Shown: positions 1-11,781 of the stretch, piece by piece
Layout of the letters: the number at the start of each line of letters is the position of its first letter
How positions within the stretch are numbered: the first letter of the stretch is position 1
Program-made: the position numbers and the translations under genes
Assembly: GCA_947044365.1 (NCBI GenBank)
Contig: OX345636.1
Coordinates: forward strand, 54,291,746 to 54,355,745
Direction of reading: 5' to 3'
Origin: Petrosia ficiformis
Lineage: Eukaryota > Porifera > Demospongiae > Haplosclerida > Petrosiidae
Length of the DNA: 64,000 nucleotides
The notes under the pieces: model-generated
Seen by the model: the letters and a program-made list of their open reading frames with translations, nothing else
The model's database searches: none
Told to the model about the DNA's origin: nothing

Positions 1-1482
1 AGGAAAATGAAGGGGTTTTGTAATCACATTGTGTTCTGCATTATGCCCATTTTTATGACTCATAGTTGCTGTGTGTTGATCTTGGTAGGTCTTCTGCTAT
101 TAACAGATCAATAATGAATATTTTTAGAACGAAAGATCATGTATCACTAACAAGAGCTACTTCAAACCTGAATTGAAGTAGTGCCACTGTACAGGCTACA
201 ACACAGATAGCTCTGTATGGAAGAAGGTTTTTACATCAGTAGAATTAGTTTGGAACATAGTGATCTACAAAAAACTTTGTTACACAATTCTTCCTAATAT
301 AAAACTAGTGACATTAAAATAGTGGCATGAAATATGTAACACTCAGTGAAAAAAGGCTTTCTTTTGTGGATTTGTTTTTCAATGCTTAGGGATGACTTGA
401 ACCACAATTGATTTTTTATTGCCATCTCTGTCTCGAGGAGAGAAGATAATTATATAGGAATTGTGTAGAAATAATGCTAAGGTCTGCATGCATATCTCAT
501 TACCGATATAAAGTCCATTATTGAATGACCACATCATTAGTTTTGTATAATTATAATTATCATAATGCGGTGTATGCTGATGATTGGTCGAATATGGTGT
601 ATTGATACATATAATATTATATACATGTAATTATAATTATAGTATAGTGGTGAGACATCATCCAATAAAAACTGTTGTATATATAGTAGGTAGACCTTAA
701 AGCAGATCTATTATGTGGTATATACATGTAGCTATGACAACAGTGCAAATACAAATGCAAATTGAGATAAAATAAATTAGTTGAGATTGAAAAATTTGAG
801 ATAAAGGGATTAAACACAAATGAGAGATTCTATTGGATCATATCAGATATTCTATGATCATTCGATGAACAGAAGGAGACAGAAAGAGGAAAGAAAGGAA
901 GGGTCTGGCGAAGGAGCCTGTAGTCATCTGAAACTCTGGTATGCAATGGGCATTGCAATTGCAAGGCCACAAAGTGGGTGCTAAAGTATGGTCACCATGG
1001 ATACATTATAAAACGTTTAACACACGTGTATAAAAATGTTGAATAACGCACTGTGTTATGTATGTGGGAATTGTATCACTCATAGTCAAAAGCAGTACGT
1101 AAAAGAACCGTTAGCAAAGTGATTTGCCAAACATAGTTGGCAAAACAACCATTACATCTTTCCATCTATAAAATTATGTATTGCTTCCCTTCTGTAGTAT
1201 CCATTATGTACTGAAATTGTTGCCCTCAAATATGCAATTTGCGGTTGTTAAATATCTGTGCCGACATTCCCTCACAGATCCAAATGAGTTCAAGCCCATT
1301 CACCATGGTCCTTCTTTCTCTTCTATCCAGCCATACCTCCATCGACACACTGGTTAATTTAGGGCCCAGGGACGAGGCTAATTATTAGATATAATATAAA
1401 TGTAGGTAATTATTATATATATATATTTAAAATAGTTATTGTAATCATTTTAGCGTCATAGTCATCTTCTTTCATCCTATAG
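1..1482 (+). other. Intron upstream of NLR A exon (duplicated segment)
   Basis: No coding exon was found on the plus strand. The stretch is the inferred intron preceding the NACHT exon at 1,483. It aligns along its length with 58,697-61,501, which precedes the second NACHT exon, so both belong to one segmental duplication whose left end lies before the window. Relative to the second copy it lacks a 1.2-kb TTAA-flanked insertion (the empty TTAA is at 810-813) and has small deletions near 1,075 and 1,185. It ends in a splice acceptor (AG at 1,481-1,482). Confidence 0.75.
1110..1206 (-). pseudogene. RecQ-like helicase fragment, copy A
   Basis: The minus strand can be read as FIDGKD, VMVVLPT and FGKSLC, resembling the Walker A region (PTGxGKSLC) of RecQ-family DNA helicases, followed by a stop. 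The corresponding fragment in the other duplicate (61,075-61,226) keeps more of the N-terminal part, which is deleted here. It is a short dead relic inside the NLR intron. The family call rests on one motif and its spacing. Confidence 0.5.
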
Positions 1483-4415
1483 ACACGGCCCATAAATCTT
1501 CTATCATCAAACAAACATCATATCAACATCTTCATTCATTGTCAGCCTACAGGAAAAAATCCACGACTGAAACTGATTCGCCTGTATATCGTCATAGTAC
1601 ATCTACATCAGCTGAATCTTCTCCCAAACAACCTTCTTGTGGTGTGGATCGCATTCATATTGTTTCTTGTCCTCATGAGGTAAGGGTATATAAAAACTTC
1701 CTTAAAGCTCGTTACCAGAGAAATCAGTTCCCTACATACTTCAAGCAACCTTCTCCTTCAATTAAAAAATTCATAAATCTAGAGTTAGTACACAAGAAGA
1801 GAGAAAATAAGGAAGAGAGAATTCAGTCAATGACAGCCAAGCTTCATGGAGATGTGACAAAATATAAAAACGACAGAACATCTATTGATATGAAGCAAAT
1901 TGGTGAAGTAGGTGAAGATCAAAAACATCCTCGTAATGTACTTATTGAAGGTGATCCTGGTGTGGGGAAGACTACTTTAGTATGGGAGATGTGTAAAGAA
2001 TGGGGAGAAGGTACACTACTACAACAATGGGATCTTGTGGTACTAGTACAACTTCGTGATAGGAATATTAGACATGCTACAAATTTGCGTGATTTCTTTA
2101 AGTTTTCTCCAGATTCACCAGTAAATGAGATTGTTTATCAACATATTCGAGACACATTTGGAGAACGAGTGCTGATAATTTTTGATGGTTATGATGAATT
2201 ATCGAAATTGCAGAAGACTGAAACTTCAATATTTAATCAAATACTTGAAAGCACATTACTTCCCTCTGCATCAGTAATAGTGACAAGTCGTCCTGTGGCA
2301 ACTGCAACTCTTCCTGATGCTTTCAAGGATCACACACAACAACGCATTGAAGTTGTGGGCTTTACAAAGAGAGATATTGACAAGTATATTAAATGTAAAT
2401 TTTCTGACAATTCCGATTTATTACGAAGTTTCAAAGAGTACATATCATCTCACCAGTTCATCTTGACACTTATGTATGTTCCTCTTCATTGCGCAATAGT
2501 AACTGACTTGTATCAGATGTACTGGAGGAAAGGAAAGAGAGATTTTGCGCCTAAGACAGTCACACAGCTCTATACCTACTTTCTTCATTCACTATTGGAG
2601 CGATATCTTGATGATCATTCCATTTACAGACCACAGCGACTCAGTATTGAAAAGTTATCTGACCTGCCACAGGATGTGTATGATGATTTGATGAAGCTTG
2701 CTCAACTGGCTGCTAAAGGTATTGCAGAAAAACAGTATGTATTTGATGACCTCACCTGTAACACTCTAGGTCTAATGCAGAGTGTTGATGATAACAAGTC
2801 ACACAAGTCTAAGTCAACATCATATAGTTTCCTTCATCTAACGTTACAGGAGTATCTTGCTGCTCTCTACTGGTCCACACTCCCATCTGAAAATACATCT
2901 CATTTGTTCTTAAAATCATCAGTATCAACATTTATCAAAACAAATGGTAAATTTGATAAGGTTCATTTACCTGCATTACTTTTCTATGCTGGTTTAACGA
3001 AAGTTAAAGGAACACCATTAGAAGAAATCCTGTCAAACAATCATTCTTATACTTACAATTTCCTTAGTTTATTGTTTGAAACCCAAAACATAGAATATAT
3101 TTCATCGGTATTAACAGATAGGACTTGTGAAATGAAGATAAAATCACACATGGAATCATATGTCACTGGATATAGTATTGCTAACAGTTCTTCTACAGCA
3201 TTGTGGAATATTGATATCAAAGAGACACGATTCATAAAAACACTAGTCAATGGTGTTAATCATGCCACAAGTAGTGATGGAGGGAGTGTATCTAAATTAA
3301 AGATTAGTGGAGGAGTTTTAAATTCCAAACTTGTGATATTATTATTATCTGAACTTCAACGTCACATGACAAAGCTCACTGATCTTCATTTGGTTTTAGA
3401 TGATATTTCTCGTGATAACATTGAAAAAAAGTTTTTTAGATTCTGTCCTGCATTAAAAAACATTTGCATTGACACTAAAAAGAGACTACCATCTCTGAAC
3501 ATTTTCCCAAAAATAACTAGTCTTACTCTTGAAGGTGCTGTTGTAGATGATGCAGTGAGCGCTGGACTAACAACTTCTATAACTCTAAAATCATTGACGT
3601 TCACTAAATGTAACATTGTAGTTGATAGAGAAGATGTATTGACAGAAAACAGTACATTAGGAAATTTCACTTGTGATATTGCCCAACCATTAGCTGAAGA
3701 ACTGCATTGCAACACACAAATAGAATCATTAAAACTAATTTGGATCTCAGACTCTAAAGCTTTCAATATATTGATGTTAGAATTAATAAAAATCAAGTCA
3801 TTGTCATCATTAGACCTTTTCAGTGTCAAGCTGGATGTTGAAGGAAGCAGAATACTAAGGGATGTAATGAGAGATAATAATACCTTAAGAAAAATGAAAA
3901 TATCTGAATCCATTTATTCTATTGATGTTGCTCAGCCATTAGCTCAAGGATTACAATACAGCACAGGACTACATACACTATCATTACATTACATAGGTAC
4001 TAGTGGTGTAATGAAAACATTGATTGAAGGACTATCATGTAATAATACAATTCAAACCTTAGTGTTAGATTGTAATAGTATGACTATTGAAGACTATCGA
4101 GTACTGAATAATAGTATTCTCAAGAAGAACCAAACATTGAAAAATATTTTCATCTATAGTACAGATTATCCTGATCACCTTACTGAAGAATTATCAGATG
4201 GTATATCAGTAAATATTGGATTAAAGAATATTGTCATATACTCTTCTAAACTTTCCTGTGATGATGCTAAGATGTTAGCTGACAGTGTAATGAAGAACAT
4301 GAATAATATAATCAATATAACATTACCTGACAAGTATTCACAAGATCTGACAGTATATTCATATCCTAAAGACAGAGTCAAGTACATGAGTAAGAATGAA
4401 GGTATATTAGTTTAG
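1483..4415 (+). CDS. NLR immune receptor A: NACHT plus LRR exon
   Basis: This is a single 2.9-kb open exon encoding most of a NOD-like receptor, a cytosolic sensor that oligomerises through its NACHT ATPase. The frame is open from the acceptor at 1,482 (first complete codon 1,485) to TAG at 4,413-4,415. Counting from codon 1,539, Walker A GDPGVGKTT is near residues 138-146, Walker B VLIIFDGYDEL near 211-221, a sensor-like VIVTSRP near 247, and the helical motif FLHLTLQEYLAAL near 431. The C-terminal third is made of degenerate leucine-rich repeats. There is no plausible start Met at the exon edge, so N-terminal exons must lie upstream of the window; the entry phase (two bases of a split codon) equals that of NLR B. 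No lesions were seen. The order NACHT-LRR without the effector part fits known sponge NLRs. Confidence 0.9.
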
Positions 4416-5145
4416 TGTGATGTCATAATAATCAATTACACGCATTACACATACCTGATGATCTACTAATCACTACCTACACATACTTGTGTAATACTTA
4501 GTCAATATAATGTGTGATCAGGTGTACATCTCACTGATCTAGTGTACACTACACTAATCATCTACACATAATAATCACTGATTCATGAACTTCAATCTTG
4601 TATCAAATCATTTAAAAATGTAAATAGGGTTATATTTACAGAAATATTTAGATTTCTCAAGTGACTACATTCACATCCAATTTGAGTACAGTCCTGGATG
4701 AATAATAATACAAATTATTGTAGTAGTCAACAAATTAATCCACTAAATCTATATATATACTTAAATTCAGTTAGGGAATATATCAAGTCCTTATGGGAGT
4801 TATGAGCTCACCTTCAGTTCTACAGGTATGATAGAATGAACACTCACATCATTTTTAATACTAACCATTATACAACTATACATACACAATCACTATTAGC
4901 TTATCGGTATAATAACACCATCATAATTATGTTTGTATGTTTTATCATTTTAATAATTATTATATATCTTTTTCACACAAGTGTTTAATAATTTCTCCTC
5001 TACTATTCTCAGTGATCCTTATCTTCTTCAAGCGTCCACAAGTAACAAAGATTGCTCATCCTAATAATTATGCTAAACTTGGATCATCTCGTACACTAGT
5101 AATACTCTGATATGACAAGGAAAATAAGAAGAGATTACGAAAATT
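4416..5145. other. AT-rich spacer between convergent genes
   Basis: No coding signal or recognised repeat was found. It separates the 3' end of NLR A (+) from the 3' end of the myosin fragment (-), so the two genes are convergent and their 3' untranslated regions and poly(A) sites probably lie here. Confidence 0.5.
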
Positions 5146-5406
5146 TCAATCAATTTTTATTTTTATCGAAGAGAATAAATCATTGTTACTTATTTGTATA
5201 CTCTTTGGAATTTTTATATCATTGTAGTTGACATCAGCATAAGAGAATGGGAATGTGACTGGGAACTGGTATGAAACATCAACCATTAGTTTAGTGGGGT
5301 CTGTTTTACTAGACTGGTTCTTCTTTGCAAATAGTTATATAATAGCAATGGGGACACGCTCTTCAAATCCACTTGATGGAGTATACATTGTCACTAGTTT
5401 TTGAAT
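5146..5406 (-). pseudogene. MYO5: Myosin V last tail exon with premature stop
   Basis: The acceptor is on the minus strand just above 5,406. The translation starts IQKLVTMYTP, continues through GFEERVPIAII, meets TAA at 5,335-5,337, and then resumes in the same frame with LMVDVSYQFPVTFPF and KIPKSIQ to TGA at 5,146-5,148. Residue spacing to the known DIL domain is kept across the stop, so the stop replaces a codon and is not part of an intron. The stop would remove about 60 C-terminal residues of the cargo-binding fold. Confidence 0.8.
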
Positions 5407-5575
5407 CTGTGAATTAAAAAAACAATAACACTAAAAATATCAACTGTCATAATAATGAAAGCCATATAACATCATGATCACCTTTGCACTATATGTAACA
5501 TCTACCATGGTGTTATGGTTATCATTGCAGCTCACTGGGAGGTCACATTTGCTTCATGTTTCATGTAAGCACATG

Positions 5576-5665
5576 AAATAATTAGAGTATATATGGTACT
5601 GTACTATGATACCCTGTCTAGCCTATATACTGCCTAGTGTAGTACCATATATACTCTAATTATTT
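5576..5665. repeat. 25-bp perfect-arm hairpin
   Basis: The arms 5,576-5,600 and 5,641-5,665 are inverted copies around a 40-base loop, in the spacer within the last myosin intron. It could be a small foldback element; no target duplication was identified. Confidence 0.6.
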
Positions 5666-6012
5666 GATGCTGGCTTATAGAAGAATGAACAATCAGTTCA
5701 TTCTATATAGTACAAATGACATATGGTATAGGACAGTATGTGTTATCATGGGTGTACACATTCATTGATAATCATACCATATTGGTCTAAACTATATAAA
5801 TATCATTTCGTGTGTATATACATGTACATGAACATACACAGCATATACTATTCTATAACTATAACATCACAACTTCAGGTTTGTGATTGAATATATACTA
5901 TGATTTGAACTTCAAAATACAAAACCAAATCAGGGTATCTCAGGAAGATTGACATCTGAGCTCTTCACAGAAATACACCTCCCAACACACCAACCATAAC
6001 ATTTTTAATTAA

Positions 6013-6599
6013 CCCTTACAGCACTGAGCTTTTTTTTCAAATTTCTTCCCATTTCTAACACTGGTGACTCTATTGCATTATTTTGGCCACTGTTCACTTT
6101 CTCTACCCCAAACTTGGCTCCTTTTCCAACATGGAGTACTATATACTTCTACCAACTTGCTTACCGGGACTCGAAAGTCCCCAAGCGCTTTGTGGGATTA
6201 AATCAAATGCAATGCTCTCCCTCTTTTGACTGGAACTGAGGCAAACAAAATGGTACCAGCTACACCCACGATTTCAGGTTTTACACTAAGGAAAATGCCT
6301 CAGGAACCCACCAGAGCACGTGGGCGGGGTCACTGAAACCACAATTTCCGTGGGTGGTGAGGGGGCTGTGTCCCCTTCTAACCCCCATTAACAGAAGACA
6401 ACCCTCCTTCACAATTCCCCCCGTACTCGTTATTTAGGCCAAAGGGCGGCCAAAAAACCAGCAACTTTATTTAGCCATTTTCATGGGCTTGTTCCTGACA
6501 CCAATTACAAGCATTTGGAAGGCTTTCTAATGCTAGGAACACAGTCTGAACCACGTAGGGGTGAAACGTCACATATATGTGACATCAGTCTTCTAAGGG
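6013..6599. mobile_element. TTAA-flanked non-autonomous element (piggyBac-like)
   Basis: A 587-bp element lies between two TTAA sites (6,009-6,012 and 6,600-6,603). Its ends are imperfect inverted repeats beginning CCCTTA. TTAA target duplication followed by CCC is typical of piggyBac-type elements. No transposase is inside. It lies in the last intron of the myosin fragment. It belongs to a different family from the CCCTTTGA elements at 41,906 and 59,479. Confidence 0.6.
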
Positions 6600-6730
6600 T
6601 TAAAATCTATAATTACAGATGTTGCGTGGTAGCTACTGAAGGTCTCTGAGATCATTTTAATTGAGTTTAGATAATTAACACTCACTTCTCTTATTAAAGT
6701 GGTATAACTATCAGTTACATATATTACCTG

Positions 6731-6918
6731 TAATATATTAAGACAGGTACACAGGCTTATAATTTCCTCCACATCATGAAAACTCTGTTTCTTCATTTGT
6801 AAAAGCTTGCTTGCTTGTATCATGGGATGAAGCATAGAGATCACACTACCATCCATTAACTTATCCTCCATTATTCCATTCTCTCTTACCCATTCCCTCT
6901 AATATGTTCAGATTATAC
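6731..6918 (-). pseudogene. MYO5: Myosin V DIL exon with 1-bp insertion
   Basis: The acceptor is at 6,919-6,920 and the donor at 6,729-6,730 (minus strand). The exon opens with RYNLNILE, then an extra G in a GAGGG run near 6,895 shifts the frame. In the shifted frame it continues EWVRENGIMEDKLMDG and HPMIQASKLLQMKK to ILQ, exactly where the class V DIL domain continues into the last exon. The upstream exon ends with two bases of the Arg codon that this exon completes, confirming the junction. Confidence 0.75.
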
Positions 6919-7194
6919 CTGTATAATAGAATATGTACACACATAATTAAACACTTCCATATAACAACCCTACATAAGTATAGCTAGAGTATAAAAGCAA
7001 AACTGACAAACAAGATATACTTATGTAGGGAAGTGGTTAGTATATATATTTATTGACTACTTAAAATATGAAGTACAAATGAGTATTCAGGAAGAAATAC
7101 TACTTATATAATTATAGGTATTAAAATTGTTAGTTTCTTATACAAAATAGATGTGACAGTCACATTTCATTGTAAATATAATTATGCATATAAC

Positions 7195-7280
7195 CTCATT
7201 TGTACTCCTTTTGACCAATGACACATATCTTTACATAATAACAAGTGATTTAACATACTAGCATTAATGAAATAAAATAT
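7195..7280 (-). pseudogene. MYO5: Myosin V DIL exon
   Basis: An 86-base exon with acceptor TTTCAG and donor GTTATA, reading IFYFINASMLNHLLLC and then DMCHWSKGVQMR. This matches the FYFISAxxLNxLLLRKDxCxWSxGMQxR block of class V myosin tails. It enters in phase 0 and leaves with two bases, matching both neighbours. It is too short to show as a long open frame. Confidence 0.8.
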
Positions 7281-7442
7281 CTGAAAGGGAATATAATATG
7301 AAACAATATAATAATAATAATAATAATTATGAATAGTAAGTACATGTATTTAATTTCAAGCATTTAATCAAAAATGTTTTCTTCCAAACAGTTGATTTTC
7401 AATATGTTCATCAATGCTAAGGTTATCATATAATATACATAC

Positions 7443-7636
7443 CTGTTTAAAAATCGGACTGATGAGATTTGGTTCCACAAAACAGGTTTTCAACGCTTGT
7501 AGAACTTCAGTCAACATACTCTCAATATCCTCCACAGTCACCCTCACTTTAGTCACACTCTCTAGTAACATACGAAGACCACCTGGTTTTGTTTTTGTTA
7601 TACCTGGTATAGAATTGTGTTCTATTAGAGCAGGAA
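7443..7636 (-). pseudogene. MYO5: Myosin V DIL exon
   Basis: A 194-base exon from acceptor TTGTAG to donor GTATGT. It reads PALIEHNSIPGITKTKPGG, later VEDIESMLTEVLQAL, and ends PNLISPIFKQ. This corresponds to the central DIL segment (PMIVxAMLExESI ... FKQ) that leads directly into the FYFI exon at 7,280. No lesion was seen in this exon. Confidence 0.8.
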
Positions 7637-8221
7637 CTACAATGAAGGAAGATGTGAGAGAACAGACAGAGCTAGTCATTCAGGTGTACTATGTACAACT
7701 ACTAACTAAGATACACTATATAGGAATTATGATGAGAGAATGATGATAATACTATTATTACTGAAGGAATATGAATCACATGACCTAATAATAATACACG
7801 ATTGATCTATGTGACTTGTTTCCATAAGCATATCAAACAAGACCCAGGTACTAATATATCTCCAGCATGAAAGATAGTCTTGTCCCATAATACCATGTGC
7901 CATAGCAAAAGGTAGTGTGGTATGTTTACTCCATTTTGTTGGTCCAATGAAATCACTTGTGACAAATGAATATCATTATTATCAAGTAGTATTCGAAGCT
8001 AGAGGCTATTTTTAGACCTTGCAGGAAACAGAATGTGGGTAGATAAATGTCTTTTGATGTGTGGTGTGGTAATCTGGGAATAGACTACATGCTGAAAGAT
8101 TTGAAAAGTAGCCAATTTAAACTCGGCTTCCTTTTCCTCTAATAATAGCTATTATATCTAACAAATGATTCACCTTATAATAATTATGATCATGTGAGTG
8201 TCACTATATAACAAGTCTTAC

Positions 8222-8295
8222 TTCTTAAAGATTCAATCCTGTGTCATATGTAAGTTGTGTAAGAATTGAGTCATATTAGCCAACCAACTTAGAAA
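8222..8295 (-). pseudogene. MYO5: Candidate myosin V DIL exon, frameshifted
   Basis: Between acceptor TTTCAG (above 8,295) and a GTAAGA donor, the minus strand reads FLSWLANMTQFLHNLHMTQD, similar to the SFWLSNTCRLLxCLKQYS block of class V tails, and then hits a stop. One extra T near 8,236 would explain it. It lies in the expected order between the exons at 8,875 and 7,636. It is shorter than the family segment, so sequence may also be missing. Confidence 0.5.
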
Positions 8296-8756
8296 CTGAA
8301 ACAGCTGGAGATTATCTTTGTGTTGCTATGGTGATATAGTAAAGTATTAACACTAATTATTAACAAACATGTGACATTATTATTTGAACTTTTTTGATTC
8401 AATTCTTCTTGTCACCAGTTTTTATAGCAAACCATGGAAATTGAGTAGCCTGGATATAACAGCAAACGTTATTGTCTTTCTGTACTAAATATGGCCAAAT
8501 AGTGTCAATAAAATTTGGTTTCCAGGATGTTTAATGCTTGGACCAAGAAATTGAAGTAACTGTTTCAGACAGTCTTTCGCCCCTAGGGCGTGATGGTCTG
8601 GGGATGAGACTACATGTACATTTAGATAGTGACTTTACATGGCTTCTTGTACAAAATGGCAAGTGATTTGTTCAACATTATTATGAGCCGCTGTGGTTTT
8701 CAAAAATTAGATGACATTTTTAATCATAAAATATGTAACATCATAATTACACTAAC

Positions 8757-8875
8757 CTTAGTAAGATAATGAATAGAAGTCTGTTCTTGTGATCCACAAT
8801 GATCAGCATATCGAATACACATGAATAGAATATGTGCCTCTAAACATGGTATACTACCAGGACATGAAAAAGGAA
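8757..8875 (-). pseudogene. MYO5: Myosin V DIL N-terminal exon
   Basis: The exon from acceptor TTCAG to donor GTTAGT reads CPGSIPCLEAHILFMCIRYA, then DHCGSQEQTSIHYLTK. This is the well conserved start of the class V DIL domain (LPAYILFMCVRHADY). It fixes the gene identity and strand. The Ngaro-type element lies in the intron just upstream (higher coordinates). Confidence 0.8.
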
Positions 8876-9448
8876 CTGAATCTAATGAATTAGATATGAT
8901 TAATACAAGTATAAGTTTACTGTGTAAACTAATAAGTTTGCTATTTCATTATCCTATCAGTCAAAAGTATTCTACACTCTTTATTGTTAAAGTACATGTA
9001 CCTATTATTAGTTTATCACTCTTTAAATATCATTTGGAACAGCTACAAAAAGTGAATAGAAATAACAATAAGAAAATGTATTCCTATTATTCCTGACTTT
9101 CTCATGTCTAAAATCCAACAGCAAATTATAGTTACTTGATTTCCTTTCTTCTTACTTTTACCCTTTCCCAACTAACAGTGTCACTATATGTATTTAAACT
9201 ATTACTTGCATTTTGTAGACTTGTATAAGTTGCTTTCTTTGTAGAATGTGTTGCATCACAGGTGTGAGTTCATTTACATGTACATGTACATGCCAGGAAC
9301 ATTAATTGACTGAGTGCTTGGAATAGCATAACTACATTAACTACATGTACATGTACATGTATATACACTGTAATAAGTAAAACAACTACAATTATATAAT
9401 ATAATATACCTGTTCATATATATATAATCAGGTGATCTAATATTTAAA

Positions 9449-9775
9449 AAGGGACACTTTCTCGTAAATGAATTTAATGTTTACCTTCAATTGCTATCTA
9501 TTATGTCATTTTATACAGGAAGTTAAAGAAAATTGGTATCCAGGAAGTGATATTATTAGGCTTCTTAGATATCAAATTTCATGCACAAAATGGTGAAATG
9601 ATGAGCAATTACACATTAACAATGAATTCAATGCTCTGCATGTAACTCTTTCAACGTTTTTAAGGCATTCAGGAAGTGAAAATAAAAAAAGTCATTCAGT
9701 CAATGACAGAATGAAGAGCAATTAAAGAATAATGTTTTATCAAAACTAATTTGCGGAAAAGTGCCCCTTTTCAAA
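9449..9775. repeat. Possible short inverted-repeat element
   Basis: A stretch with loosely inverted ends (AAAGGGACACTTT at the left, AAAGTGCCCCTTTT at the right) directly abuts the Ngaro element. A similar arrangement (AAAGGGAC ... TGTCCCTTT) is seen at about 19,112-19,310. Termini and target site are not resolved. Confidence 0.35.
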
Positions 9776-9784
9776 ACTAATACA

Positions 9785-9985
9785 ATGATATTTGGCTTGG
9801 GTCAAATAAGGTTAATGGTGGATTGCAGCAAGTCGGTGCAGGACATGCACACTGTAAATTAAACCTGTAATGAAGGGCGTGGCTGGCAAGAATATTATTA
9901 ATAGTGGTCCCATGTGACGCACTCTCATTCGCTTGTCAAGTAGTGCTGCTGTGGGTGCAAAAGTATTGAATTAGATCCTTTTTTC
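9785..9985 (+). repeat. Ngaro repeat A1
   Basis: The left copy of the A repeat, starting ATGATATTTGGCTTGGGTC and ending in a T-run after TTAGATCC. It is paired with A2 at 14,908-15,120, from which it differs by a few substitutions and two short indels. Confidence 0.85.
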
Positions 9986-10034
9986 TGAGAATAAGCCCAG
10001 TTTCCTTCATCTTCATCCTATCGCTATACTGTGA

Positions 10035-11532
10035 ATGTCAAGGATGACGGAGACTGGATCCTCTCCAACATCAGAAGGTACTACCGCCGTAACTACTTCC
10101 ACAACTAACACTAGCACGACCGAGTCTACAAGCACACAACCTCTCTCATGGGCAGCTATCCAAAACTATGTGGATCACGCAATAGCCAGATCAGTAGGTG
10201 AGTGTGTATATATGTATACGGTTGTCAGTTCACACATGATCATATAGTCAGCTAGGAGAAAGCTCTCCTATACTAAACTAAGTTGAGCTGAGCAATGGAT
10301 CAAAGAGCTGCTGAGCTGAGCAGTGCTATAGCTAAATGTTGCCATAATGCAAGTGTATACGCTGTGCACACATGTATGTACCTCCACGCCATTACAGCAT
10401 TTGGACTTATGCACCAGCCGCACGCTACATCCAGATGCATAGCACAGATCATTCTCCTCAGTCTCTAATTCTACATTCTCAACTCTCCTCCCTCTACCTA
10501 CCGCTCTCTTTCTCTCTATCCATTCTCTCTCTCTCACTGTTCATACAGTCTGCTCAAACCCAAGTAACTCAGTCACATCAAGCATCCCACCACCAGCTAG
10601 CATTGCATGTATCCCCCAAGCTCTCCAGTGTTGGGTTACTGCTGCAAGGCACAGTAACCCACTAACCACATTTTCACAATCTCTGTCGCCAGCAGTGGCT
10701 CACAGTTATGAGTACTGGTTTGCCAGATGTTCAAGCATCACAAAATCCTACAGCCCAGTTTTCATCGTCCTCTTCATTTCCACCTCTCCTGCAAAACTGG
10801 TATCAAAAATTCGATCTCTACAGTACATAGATATGAAAGAGCTGTTACCTGATAACATTGGGTTAGCGAGGTCACTGGATGGGTCAGAACTGGGGGCACT
10901 ACCCATGCATCACCTGGCTACCAGGCCAAAACTCAGACGAATTCCATCAATTTTGTCATGGGTGTCATGCTTTGCTGTTTATGAGTCACACCCACACCTT
11001 GTCCAGTCACGCTTAGCATATATGTGTCTAATTATTCGGGAAGCTAGAAGAGTTAGGGGAGATGGGTGGGTATCTTATGATGCTGTTTTTCCAGCAAAAT
11101 GCTGCACAAGATAACACCACTGACTGGTCGAAACTGGATGCTTCCCTGCATTCCTCCACCTTTCTCTCAACTAGACGAACAAATACCACCTTCTGTTCGC
11201 TATGTTTTGAATCAGATCATACATCATCAAGTTGTGCACTAGCTCCTCTAATGTCTGAAGGTGGTAGGTCATCACCCCCATTACCAACTCGCACTTATCA
11301 CACAAATAAAGACCAAGCATTTCGCCCATCCCAGCCTTACCCAAGATCACCAGCCCAATTCCCTATTTGCCAATCTTGGAACAAAGGAAAGTATGTGAAA
11401 GCACCTCACTGTAGATTCAGGCATATTTGTGCCACATGTTCTGAAGATCACAAGACAGCCAATTGTGTTCTCACCCCATCAGACAGCCCATATAAGCTAA
11501 CAGCTCCCTCCCCAACTTCTGCTCTGAAGTAA
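10035..11532 (+). pseudogene. Ngaro-type gag, spliced and frameshifted
   Basis: The likely start is ATG 10,035, with a Ser/Thr-rich N terminus, then a GTGAGT donor at 10,198-10,203 and a matching acceptor near 10,548, so gag seems to contain an intron. The second part shows KELLPDNIGLARSLDG, then ILSWVSCFAVYESHPHL and the DWSKLD block found in gag proteins of these elements. A C-terminal cysteine/histidine array follows (CQSWNKGKYV, HCRFRHICATC, HKTANC), a nucleic-acid-binding knuckle. There is a frameshift near 11,090 and at least one earlier stop. It ends at TAA 11,530-11,532. Confidence 0.65.
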
Positions 11533-11781
11533 AATCAACCCACTTCAAAGGACAAGGCTGAACTGTTAACTCCTGTTTGGGGTTGTGACTTGATTATTGT
11601 TTACAATAAACCAGCTAATTTGTATTTGCATAGTTAATAGTGTAAAGTCATAGCCTTCAGCTATTGTTGAAGGTTGCATAAGCAGTATATCTGTCATTTA
11701 TCTATTTTTTCTTTTGTTTTTTTTTTGGTTCCTTTGTCTTTCCATATCTCCTGTACAGGCCCTCAAACAATTAACCATCAT

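Noticed and set aside
3053..4387. Minus-strand frames within the NLR A exon
   Set aside because: They are shadows of the NACHT-LRR frame. The same applies at 63,159-63,995 for NLR B.
6593..6730. Read-through of the myosin exon to VTDSYTTLIREVSVNYLNS and an apparent TTAA insertion in coding sequence
   Set aside because: A good donor lies at 6,730 and the true continuation (IQKLVTMYTP ... FPVTFPF) is the exon at 5,146-5,406. The read-through and the TTAA element are intronic.
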